The position numbers and the translations under genes were made by a program. From the NCBI GenBank assembly GCA_963691815.1, contig OY829662.1, positions 17,763,776 to 17,827,775 of the forward strand: a stretch of 64,000 nt of DNA, in the 5' to 3' direction. Each line of letters starts with the position of its first letter. The stretch's first letter is position 1. This document shows, piece after piece, positions 10,936-24,689 of this stretch. The notes beneath the pieces are model-generated. The model saw nothing but the letters and a program-made list of their open reading frames with translations. It was not told where the DNA came from and made no database searches. Origin of the DNA: Echiichthys vipera (lineage: Eukaryota; Chordata; Actinopteri; Perciformes; Trachinidae).

Positions 10936-13465
10936 AGGCAGAGCTAGTTTGACCTGTGCGCTTTAATCCAGTGGTTTCAGACCTAGGGCTTGGAGATAAC
11001 TTTGAACTTGTGTGATGGTTAATGAAAGGGGAAAGAAGAAAAACTGGTGGAACTGCTCATAGACATCTGAAACAAAACAAGGGGTCCCAACCAGACAGAT
11101 TTTTTTCTTCTGCTGCCCCATAACAACATTTCTATGTGCAGACGTGATAGCGTATTAGTAACTGAGTAAGTCATGAGTAAAGGGTAATACATTTCTCAAG
11201 TTAAACATTAGAATAAGCGGTTAATTCTGCAGTTACAAACATTGACAAAGATGAAGAAACTCAAAGCAAGAAGAAAGTTTACACTACATTGCCCTTCACT
11301 GTTTTCATAGAGATGAACTTGTTTTTGACAAATTTATTTTTCAGAGAGCTTAAGCAGATTAAAGCACTGAGGAAACACACTTCTGTGCCTCATCCTTGAC
11401 AGACTTTGAATTGACTTAATACATAGCCCCCCGGTCATCTCAGCCAGATCATATGACTGATCCGTCCCTGGGGTCTTTGATCAGTGCTTTGGATCACATA
11501 CTGCAGCGGACGTGCTGTTCTCCTCATTAACATTACACTTGAGGGAAAGGTTGAATGACATCAAAGGTGCTGGAAAACTCTCTCTCTTATCTTTATACAA
11601 CCAATGCTGAAAATAATCTTCAGATAACTTATTAAAAGTGTGGTGTTTAAAATCTTTGAACAAGAACCTTATTTAAACAAATATTTTCTTGAATGATAAC
11701 ATGTGATATGTCTTTAAGGCCACTGCTCCCACCACAGTTTCTCCATGTAAAAAAGACAAGTCCCTGAGGCTGTTCTTTAGTTAAACAATAAAGAGATCTG
11801 TAGTCTCTTGATGATTCATTGGTACTGCTGTCTGAGCCTTGCCTCTGGTTTAACATTGAAGTGGCAGCAGATTCTTCTGGCCCTGCCTTGCGTCAGCAGG
11901 GGGATTCCTCGAGATCCAGCATCTGGGTGCTGCATTCTTGCCGTCCCTACACATTGCCATCGCAACGCTCACGAGACACAACAGCCCGACAGCTCGACAG
12001 TCACAGACAGAGTCTCTTCCTGTGCCCCAGCTGGGGAGTGAGGGGTGTGAGAAACATGCTCACTGAGCTCAGAGTTATGGTCCAGAGAGGCGTATGGTAG
12101 CAAAGAAGCAAATAACCCCATCCCACAGTGACGATGGTCCCCTCTCCAACAGACACTCCACTCAATAGACGAGGAAGAGAGACAAAGGAGCGATTCAGTG
12201 TCTGTTAACACAAGAGGCCCTGTCTATAATAAATACTAGGCCATGAATGAAGATAAAGATGTGCAGGCTTTGTGACCTGAAACATGAAAATCCAACTCCA
12301 GTTTCAAAGATACACATATACCAAATTCAGATGCTCAGACAAATCGTTGGAATTGATTAGGGAGATATGTTAAAACCTAACAGATGGCGCTAACCCTTGA
12401 CTTTATTTTAGGAATTAGAGGAGGGCCTGTCTAGGGCGGATGTCCCATCAAAGTGGGGACACGCCCTCAGTATGGCCACAGACATTGAGCTGCTAACTTG
12501 ATCTGAATTCCTGCCAGAGTGTTTTATATTCCCATTCAGCCAAAGGAAGGAGCTGCAGACCACTGGAAGCTGGATACTGTCCGTCCATTTTACTTTTACA
12601 CATTATGTTGCCACCAGTTCAACTTTACAGTACATGCACATTTAATATCCCTCACGGTGTTGTAAAACAGGAGTGTAAAATGTTCACTTGGGTTAAGAGG
12701 CAACCAAACATATTCCCTCCTGCGAAAATTAGATTGAGTAGTATGTTGTAAGTATGTTAGTATGTTGAGGAATGTTTGATTCATTGGCGGCTTTGGGTCA
12801 TTTGTTTGATTTGTGATGTGATCAGCTGAAGGCTGTGATAAAGAAGGCAATTTTAACACAGCGGCCTGGAGGGACGAATGAATAACTGGCTGTCGCCATG
12901 AGCTATAAGTTAAAGCTGCGGGGTCCTTGAGTGCTAAGCTTTAGTGGAAACACACACATATGAGTGCATACACTTACGTCTAGATGTCTCCCTGGGAGGT
13001 CTTGTAAGGGTAAAAAAGAACTGAAGTAAGTGGGAAGAGAATCTAAAATTATGGGAATGAGTGAGCAGCCGGATTCTTGTTTAAGTTCATGGGGGCCTCG
13101 AGGTGGCCTCTGGATTTACGGAGGCCAAAAGAAGTATTTGTTTGTATGAATGAAAGTAAAACACAGGAAAACAGTAGAAGGCTCCTGGGTCGCAGCCAGC
13201 ACCCAACAAAATGTGGTGAATGGTGGAAAACAAAGACGATTATGATCCAAAACCTCCTCACCATAATTTCTGTGTCTTTGCAGGAGGTGGAGAAAAGAGA
13301 TTTCTGAGCAGTGGATCAGCTTCAGAGTCTTACAGAGGGGCTCAGGTAAGGAAACACAGGTATCATAGTTTGTATAACTTTTTCTTCCTGTATTAAAGTC
13401 GGTTGTCCAAGTCTTCCATACACGGCAAATATATTGGGATCCAAAAAATCTGGTTCTGGCGATGT
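10936..13465. other. Gene-free spacer
   Basis: No supported gene. A short tandem repeat of agtatgtt (three imperfect units) lies at about 12738-12767. Open frames on both strands near 11.8-12.2 kb overlap each other and look like chance frames. Confidence 0.45.
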
Positions 13466-13473
13466 ATGGTCCA

Positions 13474-13923
13474 CAGTGGCAGTTTAAGGTGGTCATGGGC
13501 CCCTATAGGCTACTGTTTGTGTGGGCCCCCCACATTATTAATCATGCTTTATCAGAAAAAAAACACTAACAGTAAAAGAGTCCACAACCTTGAAAAATCC
13601 TGTCAATTTAGGAATTTTCTTTAATAGAAAATGCTGCTATACTGTCTAGTAACAATGAGTGACGTATCATTTGACAACAAACCTGACCTTATGAACCCGG
13701 CCACATGATGGCAGCTGATTGGGTAAATGTGTCCCATATCTATCCAATCAGTGACTTCATTTTCTTTTTATGTTTCTAAGGGCCCCAATAGGAGGCAAGT
13801 TATTTTTTCCCAGTGTAGTAAATTAAAAAAATAAAATAGTCTGGCCAATCCGGGGCCCCTGCACACCTTGGGCCCCTAGCCTGCAGCCTACAGTAGGCCA
13901 GTCTGTGCATTTAGCCGCCTCTG
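13474..13923 (+). mobile_element. hAT-like non-autonomous element with perfect 8-bp target duplication
   Basis: 450 bp. Left end cagtggcagtttaag; right end, reverse-complemented, cagaggcggctaaat. It is flanked by identical atggtcca at 13466-13473 and 13924-13931. The interior is rich in ggcccc stretches and contains an inverted pair ctgattggg / ccaatcag. No transposase is encoded. Confidence 0.8.
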
Positions 13924-14719
13924 ATGGTCCACAAAGGATGATATTTTGTTATTTTGCTTACCTTCTACCACCACTATCAGGACACAATTTCTCCTCCAGA
14001 TATATCAAAACCTTTTGGTTTAAATATAAGGATAAAGTCAGCAGTCAGTTAGCTAGCTTAGCACAAATAATGGAAACAGGGGGAAACAGCTAACCTGGCT
14101 GTTTCAAATGCTAGTAATCAACAAACAACAAAAATCCTCCTACCACCTAAATATAAAAAGAGACTATTACCAGTTTTATGCACTATGAGTGATTATTTCT
14201 TGACTCTGAACAGTTGCCAGGTAACCAGTTGAGACTCCAGAAAGTTACTGGAGTTATTTTGTCACCTTAAGACAGAGCCATCTGTTTGCCAATGTCTCCA
14301 GTATTTGTGCTAACCTAACCAGCTACTTTCTGGAGCAGACAGATGTGAGGGTGGTATAATCTCCTTATCTAACTCTCTGCCAGAAAGCGAATATAAGCAT
14401 TCTGACTAAATGTCAAACCAGTCTTTGAAGCACAAAAACAACATATCCGGGGTTACGTGGTGCACCTGTTTACTATATGAATAAAAGAGTGGCCACAAAG
14501 TGTGACAGTTGCAGCAAAAAAGAAGGTTATCCCCTTATAGCTTGACCTTTGACCAAAACCGCCCCTCATCTCATTCCTAATGCGAGTCACAAAGGGCCAC
14601 TGATTACATGTGGTGACAACACAAAACATCAATGCAAACACACACACGCAGGAACTGGCAAATGCAAATCACACATATGCAAGAGCAAACACACACTCAC
14701 TCAGTGAACTGGGAGAATA

Positions 14720-14963
14720 GTCATAGTCGTATTTTGTGTTTCTACTAGCATATATTTAAATGGGTTAATGAAAAAATATTCATTTTTCTCATACTGTCTG
14801 TCCTAATACACCTGTTCACCCCCTTTCTGAGACAATCTGTGTCTGTCTCAGAAAAGCCCAGTCTGCTCTGAGTGAACCACTTTTCCCGATCTTCTGCATC
14901 TGCAATCTTCTCTGTAGCGTCATTTCAGCCGGGGTATGACTGTAATGGCACTTTCAACCTATA
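14720..14963 (+). mobile_element. TTAA-type miniature transposon, copy C (fragment)
   Basis: Contains tttctactagcatat, ttctcatactgtctgtcc, aaaagcccagtctgctctg and a terminal caacctatag, in the same order as copies A, D and F. The TTAA ends are not preserved. Confidence 0.6.
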
Positions 14964-16258
14964 GACCCTTTCATTGGAATTGGCATTGCTAGGCAACAGC
15001 CGTGGTTCTTGTTAACTTCCTGTTAGTTGATATAATTCACGTACCATCTGCAAGAGGAAATGAGCCTTCATGAGTCTTCACATAGCATTTTTGCGCCAGA
15101 ATCTTTTTTCATTCGCTACCAATGAGGAGAGAGAGCATCTGAGAAGGCAATGCATGGAGTCCAGCATCTTTTTTTCCGAGCGCTCTGCCTTTTTTTTTTT
15201 TGTGCGGCAGCTCTTTGAGCTTCTAGTTTAAAATGCCTGAACTTTTCAGAGAAGTACTGGTGTCATCACAGGCTAGGCGCTCCTATTCAGGAAACTATCA
15301 CAACAAATGCAGAAAGCCCATTTGTGGGAGTAGATTGACTGGACACTGATTGTTACTGTTGTTGTGTGTGAGTATGTGCTATTACACTGTAAGCATTGTA
15401 AGCTTGTTGGTAGCGAGCACCTTTCTGCTCGAATTGTATGTACTTTTTTATGAGGCCTGCCATGATTTTTCACCTCATTTTAAGTTGATTCCTTCCCATA
15501 AACCCAAAACCACAAAGCTCTCCCTGATGGCCTTGTGGTGGGACAGATATAAGGACGAGGTTAGCCTCTATAAAGATCAACTTGACTACGTTCTATAACG
15601 CCTCCCACACGCAGATTTGTTCTGAGGGAAAAAGTCTTCATAAGATTTGAATTCATGAAAGCCAGTTGTGTTTTATTTGATACTACTTTTACATTCTTTC
15701 ACATTTCATAGTTTTACTTATTTATCAGCTCATGGCTAGAGGCAAATAAAAGGTAGCATGGTGCTGATGGTAAGTGTGTGTGTGTGGGTTTGTGTGGGTG
15801 CGTGTGTAGCTTGTTGCACCACCTTGTCACCACGGCTACGCAAACAAACAGAGAACTGAAGCCGCACGCTTCAGCAGGTAATCATTAGTAGCAAGCCGAC
15901 CTTTAACCCCTGCTCTGCCTCAGATGACATATGGTCGCATCTACCTGCTGTTACTGGAGTCACTGGGCTGTGTTAACCAGTGTGATGTCAGCTTTTTGTT
16001 TCATCGCAGGGACAAGGATGAAGGTTTGGGTGCAAAACATGATTTTCCAAGTAGCAGGAGCACAGCTTGGGTTTGCATTCTATCAACATATTTCCCAGAG
16101 GTATTGTGTGTCCGTCTTTCTTCTCCAATCGCTGTGTGGGTGAATATTTTCTTTCATGAAACAAACCCACTTTTACAAGATAATCAGGAAACTCCCTTGG
16201 CAAGAGCCTGCCACAACAAATAGGAATAAAATGTTAGCAAATGAGTGTCAGGCATTCA

Positions 16259-16260
<2 letters not shown>
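14964..16260. other. Gene-free spacer with a short imperfect TG tract
   Basis: No gene is supported. An imperfect TG run with GG interruptions occupies 15774-15807. Confidence 0.5.

Positions 16261-16337
<77 letters not shown>
16261..16337 (+). repeat. (GT)n microsatellite
   Basis: Uninterrupted GT dinucleotides over about 77 bp. The Cys-Val-rich open frames crossing it are artefacts of the repeat. Confidence 0.98.
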
Positions 16338-16341
<4 letters not shown>

Positions 16342-16689
16342 TTCAATTATTGTTGTTTTCATTCCCCCTTTCAATTTGTCTTTGTCTCTTGAAATTTTTC
16401 TCACTGGTATTTCTTTCTGCTAGACTTACGCTCTCCTATTTCTTAATACTTACCACCCCACCTCCTCCGACCTCCAAGTTGCCAATTAAAATACATTTTT
16501 TCCATTTCTCTCCTGAGTCAGACATTCCAAATGGATTGCTCTGCTTCCCCATTTCCTCTGTTTCCTTCTATCATCCTTCTTCTACCCTCTGGCATGTCTT
16601 CTTCTATTACCCTTCTTGTGCCATTTACAGTAGATTTGTCCTGCCCTTGCTAGTTTTATCTCAAGCCCTTTTCACACAAGCACTGCAAA

Positions 16690-16830
16690 CCTGAAATTAT
16701 ATAGACATTGTCCGAATTATTGGACCGAACATTAAAGAGACTTCACCCTGCCAGTCTCCTAGCACAAAGTCTGTCATGTCCGACTGAGCCCATGTGTGAG
16801 AATTCACATTGCATGCACACAAAACTGGAA
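16690..16830 (-). repeat. Dispersed repeat family B, copy 1
   Basis: On the minus strand it reads ctcacacatgggctcagtcg and then, further on, aggagactggcaggg, matching 21671-21730 closely and 37970-38030 more loosely. This is probably a mobile-element relic; class unknown. Confidence 0.6.
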
Positions 16831-19800
16831 GAAACCAAACATCCGAGGGTGAAGAAGATGATGATTTACATAAAGATGCCAACAGAAAAGTCTGCAAAAC
16901 TGGAGAGATGACGAGATTCAGTAACTTTTGTCGGTAATTGTCAGACAAATTCAAAGAATGGCGACAGTCTTGGTTGAATTTTGAAGTGACTCTAGGACCG
17001 CAGTGTAATCCATGTCATGTCCTGCTTCCTGCACGCTCTACCTATCGCCCAAACTTCGGACAATGCCTGGACCTGATACATCGGCCGTTATCAGGAGTTC
17101 ATTTGAAAGAATCGAGAAAAGCCACATTCTCCCCCTTACTTTTATCTGGCATTGCTAGGAAAACATGTTTATTACCGTCAGGCCGTAATTGCTGTGTTTT
17201 TTTACCACTTTACTTTCCCATGTCATCAAGCCCCAACTGAGACAACAGCAATTTGTTTTGGCAACCAACCCACAGATAAGCTTTTGATGGATGGCCACGG
17301 GTGCATTACTGTGTTGCCCAGTATATTTCAACTGGTCCAAGAAGGTATCAGCTTTTAAAATTCCCAAAGTTGTGTTTCATCCCATCTGATATTATCTGAC
17401 TAATGCTTGTATTATGAAGGCATAAAACACGAAGAGTGAACTGAGCTTTGTCAGACTTCATGTTGCCTGCTGTTGGATTAATGAGACAACAATGTAGCTG
17501 TGTGGGGGGATGGAGGCCGGAGACAGAAGCAACAGCTGAGAAAGCACTTTCAGTTTCTAAGTTGGTCTGTCTATGGTTAAGCCTTGCTGCATCTGTTCAT
17601 GCCCACACCCCAACGGCTTTAAGGGTGGTGTAATATCTAAATCTGCGTGTAGCTATTTTGGCCAATCTAAACATGCTTCGTGAAGCTCTTTGGAGAGTTC
17701 TTGCACGTGAAGTCATCAAGACAGCTCAACAACATGCTGCCTCTATTCTCTGCTTTGTTGAGACGGATGAAAAGATGATCTCAAACCTTTAGCACAGTGC
17801 TGCATGGCTGTAGTATCACTTGCACAAGACTGACTAATTCATCTGCCTGTGTTGCCTGAAGGAAATAAACACTTTACCACAATCACTGCCATTACATGCA
17901 AACAGTGTCTAGCAGATGTGTACACAGCTATAGTTATGAATTCCTCTGGTCTGGGAGGTCACACTGCCAGCAAGAAAGGCAGGATGTGGCAAAAAGTCTG
18001 CCTCTACCTGAGTGGAGCTTTCATCGTCTCTCTCTCTCTCATCCTTCTCTTCCTGTGCTGCTGCTTTGCATCAACCCACACGCCGTGAGCTTGAAGCAAA
18101 CAGATCGGTTGCTGCAACAAAGAGGGGAAAGAATCTGTACAAAATTCACATTTGTGGGCCAGAAAAGATGTGCAGTTGACACTAGAGCTTTCCACTGCAA
18201 TCAGTCAGTCTGAAATGCTAACACAAGCACTCCCAGTTCTCTACTCTGTCTTTCCTCAGCGTTTCCAATCTGTTGAATTTATCCTGAACATCATGTCACT
18301 TTTTCCCCCGTCGGGTTTTCTGGTCAGGAGAGATGAACCAAAACCAGCTGTTCAAATCTGATTAACACCCAGAAATGCCGCTTTGGAAATATTAACACAC
18401 TGAAGGTGGCTGACCTGGCTCCCGTTGCTGACTGAAGCACCCGTGGTGAAAAACACAACTGTTGTTTTTAGCTGATTTGCAGCAGATTATGCAATCAGAG
18501 GTGTATCTCATGCACGTATGCAAGCCTGGAGCTAGGGAGGCATTTGATAGATGAGGCTCCAATAAGATGCAGAAGTTGAAAAACATGTTCACCTAACCAC
18601 TCCAGGCGCCATGCTGCAGGATCAGAGACGCTTCAACATGCAATAGGTCTACATCCAAATTAATATGTTTTTGTTTTAAAATGCATAACCTTTATGCCTG
18701 TCGCCACACTAGTCCAACATTTTAGACGGGGACATTTGAAAATGCTGCTTAGCCTGACCCTGTTAGTTTGAAAACTCGCATTTTAGTCTGGACGGGCGGA
18801 AACACAGACCTTTGGAAATGATGACACAGACACCCACGTTTGCTCCCTGATCGTGGTGTTTAATTCCCGGTTTCGTCATGGTCCTATCACACGACCCTTT
18901 TCTGGAAGAAAACAAACAACATCATTCTTATGGGTAATTCCGCATGGATAATGAATTACAGCCGTTTCTGCCCTTGTCGATGCTAGCAGCTGTTGTGCAG
19001 TTAAATTCTGCATCTTATAATGCTACTACTGTCTGTATGTGCAAAAGGCAAGCAGTAATTCAAGCAATATGGGCCAGTTCACATGTCCAACGGCTTTATC
19101 AAGCTTACACCATGTTTTTTTGTGAGGAAGGAGATGTTTTTGTTATAAAACGCTGTTTTAAAATGAAAATCTAGTCGCGTGGAATTAACCTAATGGGTTA
19201 AGGCGATTTGTAAATGCGTGAATTTGATTGTTTTTTCCTGTATATATCAGTGAAAAAAAACATTTGTGAAAGAATCATCTTCATTCGCTTATTAATTTTA
19301 CCTAGTTTAGTTAATCAAATCTAAATTAAAGATGTGCTTTGAATCCAATGAGATAAACATTCAAATAAAATATGATGTTTCATTATGCAAATAACTGACA
19401 CCATTGACCTGCACATGCTGTATACCGTAGGATCATTCCTAAACATTATGAAGGGCTGTTCTTTCAGAAGTCTCTGACTCTAAAGCTAACTTCACATCAT
19501 AAAATAATGTGATAACTGAATGATAACCAATTTGAGGATTCTCAACAAGGCCACACACCATTTCCCCTTAAAGCCTGTTTGCAAGTGTTATCTTCAGATC
19601 ACAAACAAGGCAATGAGATTTCAAGCCTATTCTGATGTCTTATTTCTATCCCTCCTTCAGTGTTTTTCTCTGTTGCCAAAAGGATTAGGAACTTATCTTT
19701 TAATACCGCTCGAGCGTCAGCCCTTCACGTCATCCTGCAGTCTTGAGGTGAATGACTTCCAGGACCGATGTTTGGGAACCCACTGATCCTCCTCTGTCAG

Positions 19801-21629
19801 GTCACAGAGGAGATGTTTGTCCTTTTTGTTAACCACAGCAGTTGAAGTGGCAGAAATACCGGCAGTAGTAGGGGCGAGAGAAAGGGGTAAGACGTGGGTG
19901 GTGGTGTGTGTTAAGCATTTAAATCAACCCGAGCTATTGGGCTGTTTAGTTTTATGAGGTGCCAGACCTTTGCCGCTCCATTCAGACTACTTTACACTGA
20001 GGTCACCGCAAACAGATTAGAGATCACACCAGTGTGTGACCTAGGCTCACCACATTACACCATAACACCACTACATGAATGATTTATAAAGTTAATGAAA
20101 GCATGACATCATGGATTACATCGGCCTACCGTTAGCCTTCCCTAACCCTTTAAGTGGTAACATACACGCTCTACCCAAGCAAATTAGAGTCTGCTAGTGC
20201 AGAGACATGGAGCTTTTTTTTTTTGCCAAAGCATCAGTTGCTTGTTAATTACAAATTGCACAACACGTGACACATAAGATATGCATTGAAGCCCTGTGTA
20301 AGCAACCAAACAAGGCAGGGAACACTTATCGACTGAGGTGAGATTACCAAGTAGCCCTCTTGAGTCTGAACCCATTCATTACATGGAATCCTCTTTCTGC
20401 ATAAACAATGGTTCACAACTAAGAACCATAAACAGAGAATGCAGACAGCTTTCAATCATGCTCTGTAAGAGTTTAGCGTTTTGCAATTTTGCAGATGTAG
20501 TCTTGTTAACAAGGCAAATTTCCTAAGAAAGGTTGATGGCTTTTTCATTCTTACGAAATGTTGCTTGTATATGAAAGCTACTGTCAGCGGCCATCGGGTG
20601 CTCTCACTCAGAGGTGGAGCTAAACAACTGAAACCAGGGAAAGAAAGCAACGAAAGAGACTCAAAAACATTTAACATCACCTAGCAGGGAAACCTCATCA
20701 GTCGGACATTTGCTGGTTGCCGGATAATGGCATACTTCCTCAATCATACTTCTTCCATGTTATAAGTGAGGGGTGGAAATAGGTCATTGTGGTCCTTCAA
20801 ACAGAAAGAAAAAGTCTGGGGTGTTATCAGAGTAGGACATCTTAACATAACTGCACAGGCCTCCGAGGAGACTCATAAAGGAACAGCAGCTAATTTAACA
20901 GCGCAGTGTCACAGAGTCAAGGAAAAAAAAACACTTACATAATGACCCCCCCCCCCCCTCCCCTCTTTTTACACACCCATGGGCAACAAAAACGAGAGGA
21001 GAGAAAGGACATCTTTGAAAATGTGGACAAAAGACAGTCTGTCTGTCCACCACATTTTACCTAAGGGAACTTATTAGTGTACATTTACTCCCGATCCTGC
21101 AGTGGTCACTTCTTTAACACTGGATAGCTTTGGTCCTCCCACCAGCGACCTTTTACCTCCTCCAGTTCTTTGAACAGATGGCCACTTTTACAAAGAGCTT
21201 ATGAACATCACACTTCACTATCATAAGCCGTTTTCTCATATGACCTCCGGACAAGGTCCAACTAATCAGGTGCTGACCGAAGTTGCCCTTTTACACATGC
21301 AGCACACAATGGGAGGCTGTCCATGTCAGATGTATTTTAATTAACTTGAAATGCTCTGGTTTAGGCGAGGGGGGGGCGCCTGGGTAGAGCATGCAGGAGG
21401 CAGGATGTGACACTGATTACACCACGGTCACGTTTGTAATTTGATAATAAACAACGAGCCTCTTGCTGCTCCTTGAATTTCTCTTAGGATTTTGCCATTG
21501 GCCCTTCACAACAGAAGTTCAAATCCCGCTGTCTCTCAAGTTAGACATTTTTGTTGCTATTTTTGTGTAAATGACCCTTCTTCTTCCCCCTCTGATATTT
21601 GGTGTTCTCTGGTTTCGCATGAGCCGCAT

Positions 21630-21740
21630 GATGGAAATGTCATCAACATGCCCACTCACTCCCTGTGAACTCTCACACATGGGCTCAGTCGGACAGACGA
21701 AGACTATGTACTAGGAAGTTGGCAGGGTAATTAATGTCCG
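21630..21740 (+). repeat. Dispersed repeat family B, copy 2
   Basis: Contains gtcatcaacatgcccactca, then ctcacacatgggctcagtcg and ttggcagggtaattaatgtc. The first block recurs at 37919 and the second and third at 16690-16830 in reverse orientation. Confidence 0.6.
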
Positions 21741-23164
21741 ATCTAAGTCATTTGGACATTTGCGTTGTCACCTATGCTTGCATACGGCAATTACAGGTTT
21801 AATGTTTGGAAAGGGGCTAAACACAAACTCAGGCAAAGGATGAAACATTATAACACACCCTTGTACTTTAGTTAAAGCCATCAAAATCCCTCTTTTACAT
21901 CAATCAAATCCATATCTTGGACACTTTTTTGGACCAGACCCAGACGTAACTGTACAGCCCGGGCACTGAAAAAAAACAAAAAATAACAAGAGCTGTGTTT
22001 TCTGACCCAGTCATGACAAGGCCTATTTGTTCCAATGGCTCGGAAAGTGTTTGCGTTCCCCAGGTCACGGCTGAACTTCTCATATTTATGTTAGCTAAAC
22101 TGCAGACTGGCAGGCTAATTCGCTGGTATGTGTTTTCATTAGGTCTCTGGGGCCCGGGTAGAGCTCCCTCACTAACGTGGCTCCTCTGAACTCTGACCCT
22201 AGCTTTAATGGGATGGCAGAGAAAGAGGGTCAAGGCTTCAGAGTGGGCTCACTTTGACTTAAGGTAACAATTTGAGGAGGCATAACAGGTTATGTAACCT
22301 TGTCGCTGGACACTAATGAATCGGTAGGGCCTGAGGAATGTACACTCTCAATAGGTCTCTTTTACCGCAGTTGCTGCCTGTGGCAACAAAATTAGCTTTG
22401 GTATGATAAGGTTGGACAAATCCTGCTCTGTGCGCTAGATAACAGCTATGTAGGGCATGTGACAAACCACTAGCAGTGTGCTCAGCCATGGGCTATAACA
22501 GCAGTACAGAGTCATCCTGTCATCTTTTCTTTTCCCACTCCTTTCCTTTCCCCCGAGGCATCACACTCATGTCCTCATTAATATTAGAAACATGAAGAAC
22601 ACAGGTTGGTGTCATGAGTCTCTCCCGTGTTAAGGGATACGATGTGGCCACTTTTATGATGGCAAGAGTGCTAAAACAATAAGTTAACCATCTATGAAGC
22701 TTTTTAAATAACTGATTAGTGGTAGGTAAAACTGCTTTTCTCTGTTTAATATCATTAGCCATGTTCCCATTCACATATTTTTATGCACATTTTGAAGTAT
22801 CCCATTAGAAAAGCTGAATGAAAACAGCAAAATTTGACTTAAGTGCTGACGTAGAGAACAATACACTGACATGAGGGATAACATCTAACGTATACCATTC
22901 TTTGGTATTTTAACAAAAAACCATGATCATTTCCTAAACCTTACCAAGTAGTTGTGTGGCCTAAACCTAACCATGTGTTATGTTTGAATTTACAACAGGA
23001 GCCGTAGACCGTTAAAAAAGTGACGCTAACGGGTCCAAGCGGTGACTGTTACCATGTGTATATGATAACAGCCTTCTGGTAGGTGTAGCAGGCCCCTTCT
23101 ATGGCATGTTTTTTTGTGACATTTTAAAAGTCGAAAGGAAACCTGGCAAATCGGAAACACAAGC

Positions 23165-23231
23165 CACTACTTAATGACTAAATGATTAACCAAAAATAAT
23201 CAACAGTGCAGATCAGTTTGTTGTAGCCCTA
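23165..23231. mobile_element. Terminal fragment of a hAT-like element
   Basis: Reads taatgactaaatgattaacc, then caaaaataatc, and ends gttgtagccct. This resembles the right end of the hAT-like element at 30501-30782 and of many fish elements ending gttgcagccct. No matching left end was found nearby. Confidence 0.4.
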
Positions 23232-23383
23232 GATGGTAATGACTGATATCCAGCATGACTGTGGCTTCTGCGCCTACTTCTACGGCGTACAACAAAGTCT
23301 CACGCGGTCTCATATGGTCTCCTTTACATAAGGCAGAAAACCACAGCTTCCACCAGCGGAGATTGACTCTCAGCTGGGGTGGA

Positions 23384-23386
<3 letters not shown>

Positions 23387-23414
<28 letters not shown>
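23387..23414 (+). repeat. Short (GT)n microsatellite
   Basis: Fourteen GT units preceded by gacac and followed by ctgtgc. Confidence 0.95.
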
Positions 23415-24339
23415 CTGTGCTGTTTGCTCAGGGTCAGTCCAGGTCTCTGTCATTCTAACAGCTTCACAGTTTCACAGTTTTAGCATGAGCAAGCCTCTGG
23501 AGCTTAGGTGACACATTTCCCGTAGAGTCCAGGTCATCGTCACATTCGTCCTCTCTGCAGTCCATAAATACCAGTCACATTTCCTCATGGGCTTGTCTCT
23601 ATGTTCTCTATCCTGGCTACGGAGTGACTTGCAATGTTGAGTTTTCTATTTCTGATTTAGTCGTTAGAATCACCTGTAAATTCCAAGCTAAGTGTCGTCT
23701 GTGTTATCTGATGGGATGTTTTGAATTCTTTAATGACACACAGGTTCAATGGGTACACAAATTTTCCACAGGAAAACAAAACTAAACGCTATGCAGAATG
23801 CTCTGACTTAGCCCAAGGGTAGCGTCGCATTAATGCCTGAGCATGAGCGTGAGAAAAGTCTCACCTGTAGCACGGCCAAGCCTAGATACAAGCATGAAAA
23901 CACATAACAAACATACCGGAAATGTTTGTGAGCGTATGCGTGTGCATGTGTTTTGCCTTTTATGTACATTTTGGGGTTTATGGGTACAACATGAAAATAA
24001 AGGGTCTATCAAGTTCACTTAATGCTGAGGGTATGTTATCATTTGAGTGTCTTATTAATAAGTCATAGCAGACACTTTTGACATTTACCTTATTTAGATT
24101 AGCTGAACTTTAACTCACAAATCCAAAGTGACGGCTCACATCATAACTATTAGACTGCTTTCTATTTTAAGGGGATGAAGTGCACAGTAACTGAATGGAA
24201 TGATTTATGTTGATGTGTTTATGATTTATGTATTTAATCAGTGTCGTTATTCCATTAGTCATCATGAGAAACGATTCAACTGAAACTAATAAAAGTCTTT
24301 GTTTATGTTTTTGTACCTGCACCGATAAGCTCCTGTCAC

Positions 24340-24560
24340 TTGAACGCAGCACTCGCCAGCTGACTCGCGCCTCCTCTCCAGCACATTCATTGGCTTTCAC
24401 CGCGGAGCGTCAGCGCAGGGGGGCCGGCCCTGACAAGGAGTTGATTGTCAAGAATGTGTAGTAGCACTCAAACTAATTTACCACACCGACCGTGCCACAC
24501 TCCCTGCAGGGCACCATCCTCTTGTTTGGGACGCGCGTACTGGATTATCTCCCGGTGGTT
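24340..24560 (+). promoter_or_regulatory. stk17a: CpG-rich putative promoter of stk17a
   Basis: A locally GC- and CpG-rich block in an AT-rich neighbourhood (ctcgcgcc, ccgcggagcgtcagcgc, ggggccggccc, gacgcgcgta), 130-350 bp upstream of the stk17a start. It includes an inverted CCAAT box, attggct, at 24389-24395. I see no TATA box, which fits a CpG-type promoter. The transcription start is inferred, not seen. Confidence 0.5.
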
Positions 24561-24689
24561 TGACACAGCTGCTGGTGGCTCTAATCGACCCCTTTTATCA
24601 TGCAAGTTTTTACCTGAAAAAGAAAAATCGTCTTTGTTGTATTTTTAGGGGGGTTGGAAGAAGATTGTTTTAATTCAAGCGTGAGTTCA

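Larger units (their letters stand above)
16838..24339. other. Long gene-free spacer upstream of stk17a
   Basis: About 7.5 kb in which I can support no gene. It holds a poly-C run (about 20947-20958), one family B repeat copy, a hAT-like terminal fragment and a short TG tract, which are listed separately. Distal regulatory elements of stk17a or hsd17b1 could be here, but the sequence alone does not show them. Confidence 0.45.

Noticed and set aside
16156..16694. Open frames rich in Cys-Val or Thr-His across microsatellites (also at 39.7, 42.4, 43.6, 45.4 and 63.2 kb)
   Set aside because: They are translations of pure GT or CA repeats and have no coding value.
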